Below, piece after piece: positions 39,101 to 46,079 of a stretch of DNA of 64,000 nucleotides; position 1 is the stretch's first letter; every line of letters starts with the position of its first letter. The stretch is from the NCBI GenBank assembly GCA_019096065.1, contig JAGUCH010000003.1, positions 11,160,001 to 11,224,000 on the forward strand, written 5' to 3'. Made by a program: the position numbers and the translations under genes. The notes beneath the pieces are model-generated. The model had not been told where the DNA came from. It saw only the letters and a program-made list of their open reading frames with translations, and made no database searches. Source of the DNA: Paracyclopina nana (Eukaryota; Arthropoda; Copepoda; Cyclopoida; Cyclopettidae).

Positions 39101-42100
39101 CTGTGGAAAAGGAATCGGTGGCAAGACAAATTGTGATGCGTCATTTGCCAGCAGACCGATTGAACATTGGTTACGACTATTTCTTTGCATGTGATGTGGT
39201 AATGCAAGTCTTGCAAACAGCTATTGTTCCGAGAATCGACAAGATTGAATATGTCAATATGAAAAGCAAGCTTGGTGGCGTACTGAATCGTGTAATGTTT
39301 ACGAACAGTGCACGAGCGCATATGATCCTTGGAGAAAAACTTACGTAAGAACCAAAACAAGTAAATTTAAATTTACTTACAATTACATCACAATTTTTAT
39401 AGCGGAACTTTGCTGAAAATTTGGTTCAAAAGAGCAATGCCATATGGATGTGTGAAAATTGCGGAAGAGGTTGTCACATCATACCTGCAAAGGCGAAAAG
39501 TCGAAGAGCCTTTTTTGCGGAAAACGTCGATCCAAGACATCAAGTACCGCATGGGTGATGCCCTGAGTGGTGATCGCCAACGATTTGTTGATGAAATTTG
39601 CAAGAAGGCGCCATCCGGAAAGTTAGCAATGAAGGCACTGTATCAGGAAGCACTATGGTTTTGGAAAAACAACAGAGTAAGTAAGCTAATGAATAGTTTT
39701 AAGCAATCACAGCTAATTACATGTTTTAAAGCATGCAAACAAGGATGTTTCACTGTCATACGATCAGTTCTTCCATGCGACGCAGGACATAACTGCTGTG
39801 AGGAAGAAGTTGGCAGAAGACAAAGAGGGTGACGATGACGAGGATGACGACGACATACCTGATGTGTCGACCGTTGATGATGACAAATACCACCGTTACC
39901 TCGAAAACACTCGGAAAGGAGCGGGAGATCAAGTTCATGGATTGGAAGATGCAACAAAAATCATTGCTGCTGTCTGTTTAGCATTGGACAAAAGCCCAGA
40001 ATCAGTCTCATTCTCATCAATTGAGGGTATCGTGAAGGTATATCTAAAAATTGACACATAATTGCTAGATAATTGATACATTTCCACAAAATTAGCCCAA
40101 AAAAAAATATCTTGAACAACTCGCTCAATGTGAAGATGTAACTGAGAGTATTCGAAAATGGCGCAGCCAAGATGCAATGCGGAGTGTTATGACACCAGCA
40201 AAAGAGTCTGGCTCGGAGGATGATTTCCGTGATGAAGAAGAAGAACGGATCAAATCTCGTAAGCGAAAGGCCCAAAAAAATCGAAGAGAAGCTTGAATCA
40301 GAGAGAAGAAAAATGAAACGGCCATCAGCAAGATCAATTAAGCTGGCAGCGATGACGCAGCAACATGAACAGCAACAACGTCCAACCAGTCTACCGCAAA
40401 CATCCAGGAGTCAACAAATTGATCTATCTAGGGAGAGAGATGAACTAAGACTACATCAACAAACGATTAAGGAAATGTTCAAAGTAAGTAATTTTAAAGC
40501 AGATATTTAAAATAAAATCTAACAAATTGTAATTATTTACAGAAAGCGGCTCCTCAGGCACCGTCATCAGATGAACAAGAAAATTGAAAATTATGTACAT
40601 TTCAATTGTGAGCAACAACTAAGAATTGCTCCAATAATAAATCACAATTTTTTTGCTAAATAAATCACAATTTTATTACCAAATAAGTTGTTATTCATTG
40701 TAGATTAGATCACAGTGGAGGTTAAAAAAAATACACATTTTAATCCGGAAAAGTTCTTATGAAAAACGTGTAAAAAAACACAACCAAATTATCAAAAAAG
40801 CAACATTTAAATGTGAACAAATATGTAGATTAATGTTTGAAAAAAAACAGAATTCAAATACTGTTATATTTGGCAATGCAATGTGAACTAAATTAACCTT
40901 TATTTCGAATTTAATGTACGTAAAATATATAAAATTCGGAAAAAAATGGGATTAATGCGAAAAACACTATTTTAAGCAAACGGAAAAAGCACAAAACTAG
41001 GCAAAAAATACACATTGATAATTAAAATATACATAAAAATGGTATATTATATTCCCAATAGATTAGGAGAAACTACAATAAGAAGGGATAAAATGGTTGC
41101 TTGGAGTAGATGAAATTACAGTTTTATTACAAAAATTGACAGATAATTGGGAGAAAATTGACTTACAATTTGAAAAAGAAAAAAAAAAAAAAAAAAAAAA
41201 AAAAATACTGTACTTTAAGGCGGAAACCCAGAAAAAATCTACTATTAATCTACTTTGCAAATAACTTAAGTCATTAATAACTTTTCAAATAAGTGAAATT
41301 TTAAAAAACTATATTGTAGCGCATGCATATAACAGCCCATAGATTACAATTAAAACGATAAAAAAGTCATACGACAAAATTGAAAAAGTCGGTATCCTCC
41401 GATCGATTTATTTAATCAAAGCGTCACGGTATTCTCGGACTTTTCCCTAATAGAATAGTGAATTTTCTTTGGTAGTAAATCCCAATTTTCTCTGGACCGA
41501 TTTTCATTTTGTTTAGTGGGGCTCTCTTTTTTGCTCTCCTAGCTATAATAGGAAACGTATATTGCCTTATAAATACGTTATTTTTTCACACGAGCTTGTT
41601 TCCTGAGCAACTGAGCTAAAGTCCAAAGTAACTTGCCACATTTTGTGTCTCTTTCTGATCCATCTCTCGCACTTCGACGGCTCTGTTTGCTTTCTTTTTC
41701 TGAAAAAAAGGCCAGGAAAGGCCTTAAAAGGGCTTTTTACATGCATCTCTGAATATGTTTCTGGCCTTTTGTGCTATCTGAAAAAAGGAGGGCTCGTTGA
41801 AACGTTTTGTCGTAGATGTTTCAGAAAAAGGCTTGATGTATAATGCTACAATTCCTAGAAGCCCTAGCTTGCATTGCTGCTGCTGCATTTAGCCAAAAAG
41901 TGTCTCAAAATGGCCGCCTTTGTGTACATAGTACATCAACAATAACTATCAACGCCTCCCATATTATCATTTCTCTTCTTCACAATTTCGCACACAATAG
42001 TTGAAGTACCTTCGGGCACGCAGAAAATTTAAAGAGGCACTAAAACCTTACGACGTAAAAGACGTTATTGAGTCCTATTCTGCTGGACATGCTGACCTTG

Positions 42101-45100
42101 TCAATAAGGTCAGAGGCATCCAGAACAGGTGATTTTTTCCGTCCAAATTCGTCCTACTTCCAATAATTGCTGAGAAGATGATATTCTATGGCTCATCACT
42201 CTTCTTCATTTGTTAAAATAGTACTTTGGAAAATAGCTCCTCTAAGGCTCCTGTTGAAATGCTGCTTTTTGCCCTTTGCTTATTCTAAATGAGCAAATCT
42301 AGATTTGTTGGCCAGTATTTTAACACCACTCTAGAGGAGCAATTTAGATCCAAATATTAAAAGCTAGCTTTAGTAGCAATTTGCTGTTATTGTGTTAAAT
42401 GCATGCATATATCTATATACCACCATACTCGTACTCTCCATGTTCGCATGATATCAGTGTTGCTTTATATAATTGATCACATCAATTATTCCTATATCAC
42501 CATTGGAAGACAGCCATACGTAATGACTTTTTATGCTTTCCAGGCTGGATCTGATCCTTGGCCGCCAAGGCTCCAAGGCCAAGGATGTCTACGACTCGAA
42601 GCAAAGTTTGGCATCTCGGATCGTGAAGACTGAGCGTCAAGTATAGTAGCTGAATGTGTTATTCCCTTGGCTTCTTTGCTACTCGTGATTTTTCCGTACA
42701 GGTTGATGAGATTGAAGAGAAATTAGACAGGCTGGTTTCCATGTACGAAGAAGATCGCAAAAAGATGAGCCAACTCAACGGGCCATCTCCAAGATGTCCT
42801 CCGTGCACGCCTTTACCATCCTCACCAAGTCCTCCATATGCTTACATCAACCATCCAAATCCTTGGGTAAGCATAATTTTTTCTTTAAAAGTATTTACTA
42901 CTGGTTTGAAGTGTGTAGTTCATTAATTTGAGGAATTTCTGTGGAAATTGTGGTGGAAAAGTGCATTTTTCTCCATTTTGCAAATTGAAGTGCTTTTTCT
43001 TCCTTCAGGGCTGCAATGGCAGCAGCAGCAGTATCCAGGCAAGGCCAAAGCCCATTCTAGTTGACCCTCAAACTGGTGGCCCCATTGATCTTCAGCAGCA
43101 AAGCTCCCAGTGTGCCACTGGTGGACCTCCATATCCTGGTGGCAGTGAGCCAAACTCCCAACATGCCTACCATCAGTCTCAATCTTTTGATGCAACAGCC
43201 ACCACCATCATAAGGCCAGTGGGTCACCCCAAAAGGACTCAGATGAAGAAGAGAGTGACACTAAGGTAATAGATCAAGTCCTGCCTTTTCTAGCTCCTTC
43301 ACTTGTGCTGTTGTGCTTTTTGGGAATGATGGATACAGTCCGACTCTCGGAAACCGCTCCAAATGTAAACAATCCATAGCGCGGCTCGGCTGTGCAGCTG
43401 TTGCGTTTTCCGAGGGGCAACCTGTAAACTACATGAAAACAAAACTTCAACAGGGTTTTTTGAGCACTTCTGATTTTTTCGTCACCTCAGTACCAATGCT
43501 GGCTCACATGTCGTCACTTTTGGATGGCCTAGTTCTGCTGCAATTGCACCACCCGTCTTAAATGTCATTGCACCCCCCGAAGAAGAATCGTATGGCTGTG
43601 AGCAAGTCAAAATTGACGGTGATTCCATTGACGAAGAAGAAGACCTTGGCGACGAGGACGTGGACCAGGATCACAATGATCAGCAGCTTTCTAGGTCGGC
43701 AGATTTTCAAAAGCTAGTTAACCTCTAAGCCCATCATCATTATTATCATTAGTGCTTTCCTCTACCACTTCTGCTGATCTCTGTCCAGTACAAAAATAAT
43801 TAGTTAGGATAACATCATATGTGTAGTACTTCATTTTAGAAGAAGGCTGCTGGCAATTTGGTCACGTGGTTCTTCTGTGCATACCTGGCTTTCTAATATC
43901 TTACTTCTTCTTGTTGCTCTCGGTTTTTCTTGAATGTCAACTATTCTTTCATGATTGCCTCTGAAAAGCTACACAATGAGGCTTTCATCTTTCTCCCTTT
44001 TAAATTCTTCGATCCATAAAAGTACTGACTCTTTGAAAAATAGGCTTAGATGCCGTTGTATGTATGCGTTTCAAGGCTTGTGCATGTTTGGTGACTTTCA
44101 AATCTCACTGAGACACGAAAAAGAGATTTACTACAGTATTTGCAGCCTTCGAGCTAAATGCATCAGGACTAAAAGCAGCCTTGCACATTTTTTTCAGTTC
44201 TATTCCTCCCGAGGACTACATGCGACAAGACAGCTCGAGCAACAAAACGAGTGATTCCACACCAGGTGGGTTTCGTCAGGTCACAAGTGTTGATTCAGTG
44301 GGCAGCATCATGATGATTCCGCCATGCGTTCGCATCGAAGGATGCACTCCACCCTCTGACTCAAGCGTTGATGCGGATCTTGACAAGTGTACGTGTAAGC
44401 ACTTCAGACTCTCACTACTTTTACCCCGTCCTAACTTTTAAGGGCGATCCCATAATGACTGGTTAGTCAAGTTAAGTTAGGAAAAAAGCTAAGCTTAGTT
44501 CAGTTCCGTTCTCTGATATTCATGGAGGTAGATCCTAACTTCGCTTGACTATATTTAGAACTATAGATTGCTTGCTAAGTTAAGAGAGGTTGACGAACTG
44601 AGCTTCGCTACTAGTTCAACTTTATTATAAGAGAGAGCGGCAATCATCAAGCGCACATTGCTGAGCAGATTGCAAAGGTCGAAACTCTGGTCGAAGTCAT
44701 AGGTGGCGCAATTTTTAGGAAATCTGTCACTCCACCTCGCCAAGTAAATAAGTTCGACCTTTGCAAATTTTGGAGGGCTCGCGATGATCTCAGCTAGCCA
44801 AGATTGCCGCTCTCTCTGATATTCAGTTGAACTATTCGCTACAAAAAGTGTTCTCAGACGCAAAACAAATGAAGCTTGTTCGATTGAGAAAAACTAAGTT
44901 AGCTCATCATTTGCTGACATCAAATGCGTTGGCACGTCAGCATTGCCACAACCTTAGCTTGGAAAAAACCAACTGAACTCAGCTAGAACGAGCTGAACTT
45001 GACTAATCAAGTAAGGTGACTACTGTTTTAGCAAGGAAACTTGACTAAAAATTCGAATATGGGATCGCCCTTTAGGCTGATCCTTCATGTTACCCAAGGC

Positions 45101-45693
45101 TCCTAATTCACTTATTTTCTAACCCAATTTTACCAACAAAAAGTATATTAGCCATATGTCACTGTCGTGGCGTTAATTTCATAAAAGTCTAGGCAAAGAT
45201 ATTCTGTTTGAAATTACCAGATGAGGATTTTTTCGTTACTAGTGCGTTTTGGCGTTTTTGCCAAGCGATTGACTTAAATGATTTAGCCGCGCACGTTACT
45301 TCAGATGTAAACAAATCGCAGCTCCATCTAGCGAATTTTTAGCTTGATCCTGTGAACCTTTCTCAGCTTTTAGAATTTGTAAGCGGTCTTTGGCAGAATT
45401 TTAAGAAGGCCTTAAATTTCATTCTTGCAGATGGAGCCCGCCATTCGATCGACTCGACCGTGATGGGCGACTACAGGCCGTCTGACCTCCAGCTCAATTT
45501 GATGAACAATTCTGGGGGAAGTGAGGTCGTCATCCTCCCGTCCAACCTGGCCTCGGATAGTGGTCATCATCATCCTCACCATAGGCACCACAGACCCTTC
45601 CCCCTGCATCAGGGCCCCTCCATGCCAAGCCCCTCTTCAGCTGGACCCTCGTCGACCTCAGCCCACGGTTCACTTTTCACTGACATTCCCTAG
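12177..45693 (+). CDS. KCNQ: KCNQ-type voltage-gated potassium channel (spliced)
   Basis: Pore-forming subunit of a tetrameric M-type K+ channel of the plasma membrane. Coding exons: 12177-12407 (N-terminus, [10 protein letters not shown]), 12472-12612 (S1-S2), 12667-12749, 12829-13001 (S3-S4; S4 reads [14 protein letters not shown] with the KCNQ-typical Q at the third gating position), 13055-13180 (S5), 15005-15115 (pore, TLCTVGYGD), 15180-15364 (end of S6, helix A), 17459-17667, 18402-18635, 19403-19473, one of three helix-B exons, 42544-42640, 42702-42866 (coiled coil), 43009-43265, 43491-43694, 44198-44388, 45431-45693. All junctions are GT-AG and phases agree. With one helix-B exon this gives about 955 residues plus an N-terminal exon not found. 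The family assignment is secure; exon usage in the A-B linker is inferred. Confidence 0.95.
13640..14220. mobile_element. Second, partial copy of the AGCCC repeat, with a nested palindrome
   Basis: It starts AGCCCATTCTCATATTTTTG and repeats the GGCACCAAACTTAGCAGGATTC segment of the 5879 element. A foldback segment with ends GTTCTCATATTGC/GCAATATGAGAA and arms containing AGCTAAACAAACGCTCAACA (about 13847-14060) interrupts it. It sits in the KCNQ intron before the pore exon. The right boundary is approximate. Confidence 0.6.
14467..14611. repeat. Near-perfect 61-bp hairpin in a KCNQ intron
   Basis: The arm beginning GGCTTAGTCTCTTCTGGAG is inverted at the other end with only two mismatches in 61 positions, around a ~23-nt loop. 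Flanking ATA occurs on both sides, so it may be a very small foldback MITE. In the KCNQ pre-mRNA it would fold into a long duplex that could be a substrate for Dicer or ADAR-type enzymes; that role is inference. Confidence 0.85.
16160..16252 (+). CDS. KCNQ: Candidate 93-nt cassette exon of KCNQ
   Basis: A segment preceded by CACAATCAG and followed by a strong donor (GTAAGTGG) is open for 31 codons. Its entry and exit phases both equal the phase at the 15364/17459 junction. It can therefore be included or skipped without changing frame, in the linker between helix A and helix B, where KCNQ isoforms commonly vary. The peptide ([17 protein letters not shown]) is Ser-rich and has no family motif I recognise. 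Transcript evidence is needed to call it real. Confidence 0.4.
17961..18360 (-). mobile_element. MITE family 1, copy 4 (inverted)
   Basis: It begins AGGGCGATCCCATGTTCG and ends GGGAGCGCCCT, i.e. the family consensus in reverse orientation, 400 bp. It is in a KCNQ intron immediately upstream of the 18402 exon, so its right end sits only about 40 bp from that splice acceptor. Confidence 0.9.
18402..18635 (+). CDS. KCNQ: 78-codon GC-rich KCNQ linker exon
   Basis: The exon follows a GTGTGTGTAG acceptor and ends at G|GTCAGT. At 234 nt and phase 1-1 it slots between the exons at 17459 and 19403 without disturbing the frame, and also could be skipped. It encodes a low-complexity Ser/Arg/Pro-rich segment ending EDQEEDFVG, which leads directly into the conserved acidic start of the next exon. 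Its higher GC than surrounding intron supports coding. Two other frames are also open across much of it, so the frame choice rests on phase. Confidence 0.65.
18926..18947. repeat. (TCA)n microsatellite
   Basis: About seven consecutive TCA units in a KCNQ intron. Confidence 0.9.
19560..19687 (+). CDS. KCNQ: KCNQ helix-B exon, version a
   Basis: A 128-nt exon between GATGCAG and a GTGAAG donor, encoding [19 protein letters not shown] and then [11 protein letters not shown]. This is the conserved calmodulin-binding helix B of KCNQ channels. It begins in phase 0 and ends in phase 2, exactly like the versions at 20334 and 42001. It differs from them at about a third of positions. Confidence 0.9.
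19873..20269 (-). mobile_element. MITE family 1, copy 5 (inverted)
   Basis: It begins AGGGTGATCCCATACTTG and ends GGGAACGCCCT, 397 bp, and is closest in sequence to copy 4. It lies between helix-B exon versions a and b, so it may have landed within the duplicated exon block. Confidence 0.9.
20334..20461 (+). CDS. KCNQ: KCNQ helix-B exon, version b
   Basis: A 128-nt exon after ATTTTTTAG with donor GTCTGT. It encodes [19 protein letters not shown] and then [11 protein letters not shown]. It is the same length and phase as versions a and c and carries the invariant PYDVKDV and YS.GH signature. It replaces the usual K-Y-hydrophobic start with LLML and has His in the basic cluster, so its calmodulin or lipid binding could differ. 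Confidence 0.9.
21162..22650. repeat. 171-bp satellite, about 8.7 copies
   Basis: Units starting CTCCCAATTTCGTAGGCACC recur every 171 bp (21162, 21333, ...) with about 98-99% identity. The variants CCGTACTCCC and CCGTTCTCCC alternate from the third unit on, indicating a 342-bp higher-order dimer. Because 171 is divisible by three, one frame stays open for 489 codons; I regard that frame as an artefact. The units contain GCTAACTCCCC, which resembles the element termini, so the array may be an amplified subterminal binding region. Confidence 0.95.
22845..23092 (+). CDS. 62-residue two-exon hypothetical protein
   Basis: Exon 1 is 22845-22936 and exon 2 is 22996-23092, with a 59-bp GT-AG intron of the same AT-rich style as others in the element. 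The product begins [13 protein letters not shown], is strongly helical ([19 protein letters not shown], then EIEALNN) and looks like a short coiled coil. An AATAAA follows 36 nt after the stop. Function is unknown; a small dimeric accessory protein of the transposon is possible. Confidence 0.55.
23160..23860. repeat. Cluster of GGTCAATGCTGA repeats
   Basis: The block CATCAGCCGCGGTCAATGCT, followed by GAAAATYTCCTTCARCCGTG and then TTCTTTGCTGCAGCGATCATC, is repeated about five times with variation. A longer unit ending in CAGCACATCATTTGTTGCC plus ~80 bp of AT-rich sequence occurs twice (about 23494-23600 and 23743-23850). No coding potential is seen. Confidence 0.8.
24050..24235. repeat. ~46-bp tandem repeat, four copies, inverted relative to the preceding cluster
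   Basis: Units of GTTGTTGGATTTGACGAAAA then GGAGATATTCAGCATTGACC repeat four times. The TCAGCATTGACC core is the reverse complement of the GGTCAATGCTGA core of the 23160 cluster, so the two blocks could pair. Confidence 0.85.
24589..24887 (-). CDS. Putative terminal exon, hypothetical protein of ~99 residues
   Basis: On the minus strand, a segment following a CCAATCAG acceptor is open for about 99 codons to a stop at 24589. It encodes a basic N-terminal part ([17 protein letters not shown]), a [11 protein letters not shown] segment with a Thr run, and an acidic end (VTDSDEEK). An AATAAA lies shortly beyond the stop. It follows the transposase gene on the same strand and may be an alternative 3' exon of it or a separate small gene; no upstream partner exon is certain. 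Confidence 0.4.
24989..27706 (-). CDS. TNP2/CACTA-like transposase gene, frameshifted
   Basis: Seven inferred exons: 27706-27374, 27318-27196, 27142-26767, 26699-26480, 26424-25939, 25887-25414, 25363-24989; about 795 residues. Exon 5 has the hallmark of TNP2-like transposases: a [17 protein letters not shown] segment, then [12 protein letters not shown], then [20 protein letters not shown]. This family binds terminal repeats and cuts CACTA-type elements. The N-terminus is acidic and basic low-complexity. Exon 6 needs a one-base shift near 25690 to join its two halves, so this copy is either inactive or misassembled there. The 26767/26699 intron is chosen because the frame otherwise breaks. 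An AATAAA overlaps the stop region. Confidence 0.7.
27985..28046. repeat. Interstitial arthropod-type telomeric repeat (TTAGG)n
   Basis: About 12 uninterrupted CCTAA units, the complement of TTAGG, the common arthropod telomere motif. It lies in the ~1-kb gap between the divergently transcribed transposase gene and the five-gene array. Origin by break repair or by capture from a telomere is inference. Confidence 0.95.
28485..28603 (+). promoter_or_regulatory. Shared upstream motifs before array gene A
   Basis: ATTTACAGTGTAT (about 28485) is followed by ACGTGCCAGTACTTCTTCC (28517-28535) and GCGTGCCGGTACTACTTCC (28585-28603), 117 bp before the ATG. The same order, ATTTACAGTGTTT then GCGTGCCGGTACAACTTCC, precedes gene C. 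Conservation outside coding sequence between paralogues suggests a promoter element or a protein-binding site. Confidence 0.5.
28720..31594 (+). pseudogene. Array gene A, long form, frameshifted
   Basis: Eight inferred exons: 28720-29152, 29207-29430, 29487-30008, 30066-30411, 30478-30750, 30810-31068, 31136-31594 (the last five parallel gene E). Domain order: N1 ([16 protein letters not shown] ... KAFIFCRVE), N2 ([12 protein letters not shown] ... [16 protein letters not shown]), a linker, a helical part ([34 protein letters not shown]), a C-terminal domain ([13 protein letters not shown]) and a Lys/Glu/Ser-rich tail. Single-base breaks occur near 30325, 30640 and 30860-30960, so the 3' half is not translatable as it stands. 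I do not recognise the family. I count seven exons with certainty. Confidence 0.65.
31735..32415. repeat. CACTCGCC minisatellite between two ~150-bp direct repeats
   Basis: The core (31910-32265) alternates CCTCACTCGCCACATCA and CCTCACAATCCTCACTCGCC units with a CTCTCGCATCATCAA variant. It is flanked by ~150-bp direct repeats starting ATTCTTCGCTATTTATAATT (about 31740-31895 and 32267-32415) that differ at only a few positions. The array keeps three frames open; these are artefacts. A weak, related CCTCAC-rich stretch follows at 32458-32520. Confidence 0.9.
32727..33855 (+). pseudogene. Array gene B, short diverged form, one frameshift
   Basis: Exons 32727-33066, 33124-33362, 33420-33855. N1 is shortened and lacks the IFPIS start, opening with [12 protein letters not shown]; its core [12 protein letters not shown] aligns with the family. 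N2 ([12 protein letters not shown] ... YTYPPRD) is well kept. The helical part needs a one-base shift near 33567, after [11 protein letters not shown]. It has no C-terminal domain. Intron positions and phases equal those of genes A, C and E, which proves common descent. Confidence 0.6.
34106..34124 (+). promoter_or_regulatory. Upstream motif before array gene C
   Basis: GCGTGCCGGTACAACTTCC differs at one position from the motif 117 bp before gene A and lies 128 bp before the ATG of gene C. An ATTTACAGTGTTT element precedes it at about 34060, as at gene A. Confidence 0.5.
34252..35568 (+). CDS. Array gene C, short form, intact
   Basis: Exons 34252-34618, 34676-34887, 34943-35263, 35317-35568; 383 residues with all phases matching and no stop. 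N1 is [16 protein letters not shown] to FVFCRIEDR (about residues 20-122). N2 runs [13 protein letters not shown] to [16 protein letters not shown] Ser/Asp linker is followed by a helical segment ([28 protein letters not shown]) and a Lys-rich tail ending KKYDLH. The start is the first ATG in frame; an upstream in-frame GTG is less likely. No known domain is recognised. Its integrity beside damaged sisters suggests selection or recent origin. Confidence 0.75.
35940..37027 (+). CDS. Array gene D, short form, intact, with a fused exon
   Basis: Exons 35940-36297, 36353-36852, 36911-37027; 324 residues. N1 begins [17 protein letters not shown] and ends FIFCRIED. N2 is [14 protein letters not shown] to [15 protein letters not shown]. 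Unlike its sisters, no intron separates N2 from the helical part ([32 protein letters not shown]), so one intron was lost or never gained here, and the linker is shortest. The tail is short and Lys-poor. Function unknown. Confidence 0.75.
37312..40587 (+). CDS. Array gene E, long form, one frameshift late
   Basis: Exons 37312-37711, 37770-38044, 38097-38939, 39001-39344, 39403-39676, 39732-40037, 40096-40483, 40543-40587. An in-frame ATG at 37207 could extend it. N1 is the most diverged of the array. Exon 3 holds a ~55-residue internal duplication ([18 protein letters not shown]). The C-terminal domain ([20 protein letters not shown], then [20 protein letters not shown]) and an acidic DDDEDDDD patch parallel gene A. 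A one-base shift in an A7 run near 40280 separates two otherwise good halves of exon 7; homopolymer error is possible. The family is unknown; the charged C-terminus suggests a nucleic-acid or chromatin role, as inference only. Confidence 0.7.
40588..41521. other. Right subterminal region of the 21-kb element
   Basis: AT-rich sequence with long A runs (about 41178-41205) and no exon. It ends in the inverted CCCCACTAAACAAAAT terminus. I see nothing else in it. Confidence 0.6.
42001..42128 (+). CDS. KCNQ: KCNQ helix-B exon, version c
   Basis: A 128-nt exon after CACACAATAG with donor GTGATT. It encodes [19 protein letters not shown] and then [11 protein letters not shown]. Same length and phase as versions a and b, from which it is now separated by the 21-kb element. 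It is followed directly in the gene by the exon at 42544, whose first base completes the shared Arg codon. Confidence 0.92.
43695..43728 (+). other. KCNQ: Alternative KCNQ C-terminus by read-through of exon 43491
   Basis: If the donor at 43695 (TTCTAG|GTCGGC) is not used, the frame runs 11 more codons and stops at 43726-43728, giving a shorter protein without the last two exons. The donor is weak against the consensus, so this isoform is plausible but unproven. Confidence 0.3.
44441..45071 (+). mobile_element. MITE family 1, copy 6, carrying a nested hAT-type MITE
   Basis: Termini AGGGCGATCCCATAATG and GGGATCGCCCT are flanked by a perfect TTA duplication (44438-44440, 45072-45074). Removing the nested element and one copy of its duplication leaves about 400 bp, the family length. 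Confidence 0.93.
44612..44834. mobile_element. hAT-type MITE (223 bp) with 8-bp target duplication
   Basis: Perfect terminal inverted repeats TAGTTCAACT/AGTTGAACTA and subterminal inverted AGAGAGCGGCAATC. TTCGCTAC is duplicated exactly at 44604-44611 and 44835-44842, the 8-bp size diagnostic of the hAT superfamily. Other family 1 copies show the empty site once. Confidence 0.93.
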
Positions 45694-46079
45694 TTGTGGA
45701 TCAACCACATAGAGGAATACCATGTGCTGCTCAAGAACCAACCTAACTAGCTGTACTAGTAAAACATGATGTTTCTCGAAATGAAGCCTGATGAGTAATA
45801 AGGCCATTAGAGGATTAAAGGAGCCCGAAGAAAAGCTAGTCACACACTGAGCCCACATAAATTCATTTCTTTGGCTCCTTTGGTCTTTTCATCAGGTTTA
45901 GCAGGTTTTTTCGAGCCACCCATAATATATTATACTGCGATCTCCTTTGATCTGTATACATATGTGTGCACTGCAACATAATAGTACTCGCGTATAAGAA
46001 AGCAGGCGACCAAATTATGATCAAAAAGCGGAAATACACAGCTTATTATATTATATCACACATACAATATATAGTAGCT
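45694..46079. other. Convergent intergenic gap between KCNQ and the SETD7-like gene
   Basis: The two stop codons are 386 bp apart and face each other, so the 3' UTRs probably lie close or overlap. No further gene is seen. Confidence 0.6.

Larger units (their letters stand above)
20545..41521. mobile_element. ~21-kb CACTA-like composite transposon in a KCNQ intron
   Basis: The left end CCCCACTAACCAAAAT and the inverted right end CCCCACTAAACAAAAT match at 15 of 16 positions and contain the CACTA core. The only likely duplication is CT on each side (20543-20544, 41522-41523), shorter than the 2-3 bp reported for this superfamily would let me confirm. Motifs resembling the ends (CCCCGCTAACTCC, ATCCCCACTAAATCCC, GCTAACTCCCC) recur in the left subterminal 2 kb, as is typical of CACTA elements. 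Inside are a TNP2-like transposase (-), a satellite, a telomere-like tract and five paralogous genes (+). The exact boundaries and the idea that everything moved as one unit are inference. Confidence 0.6.
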
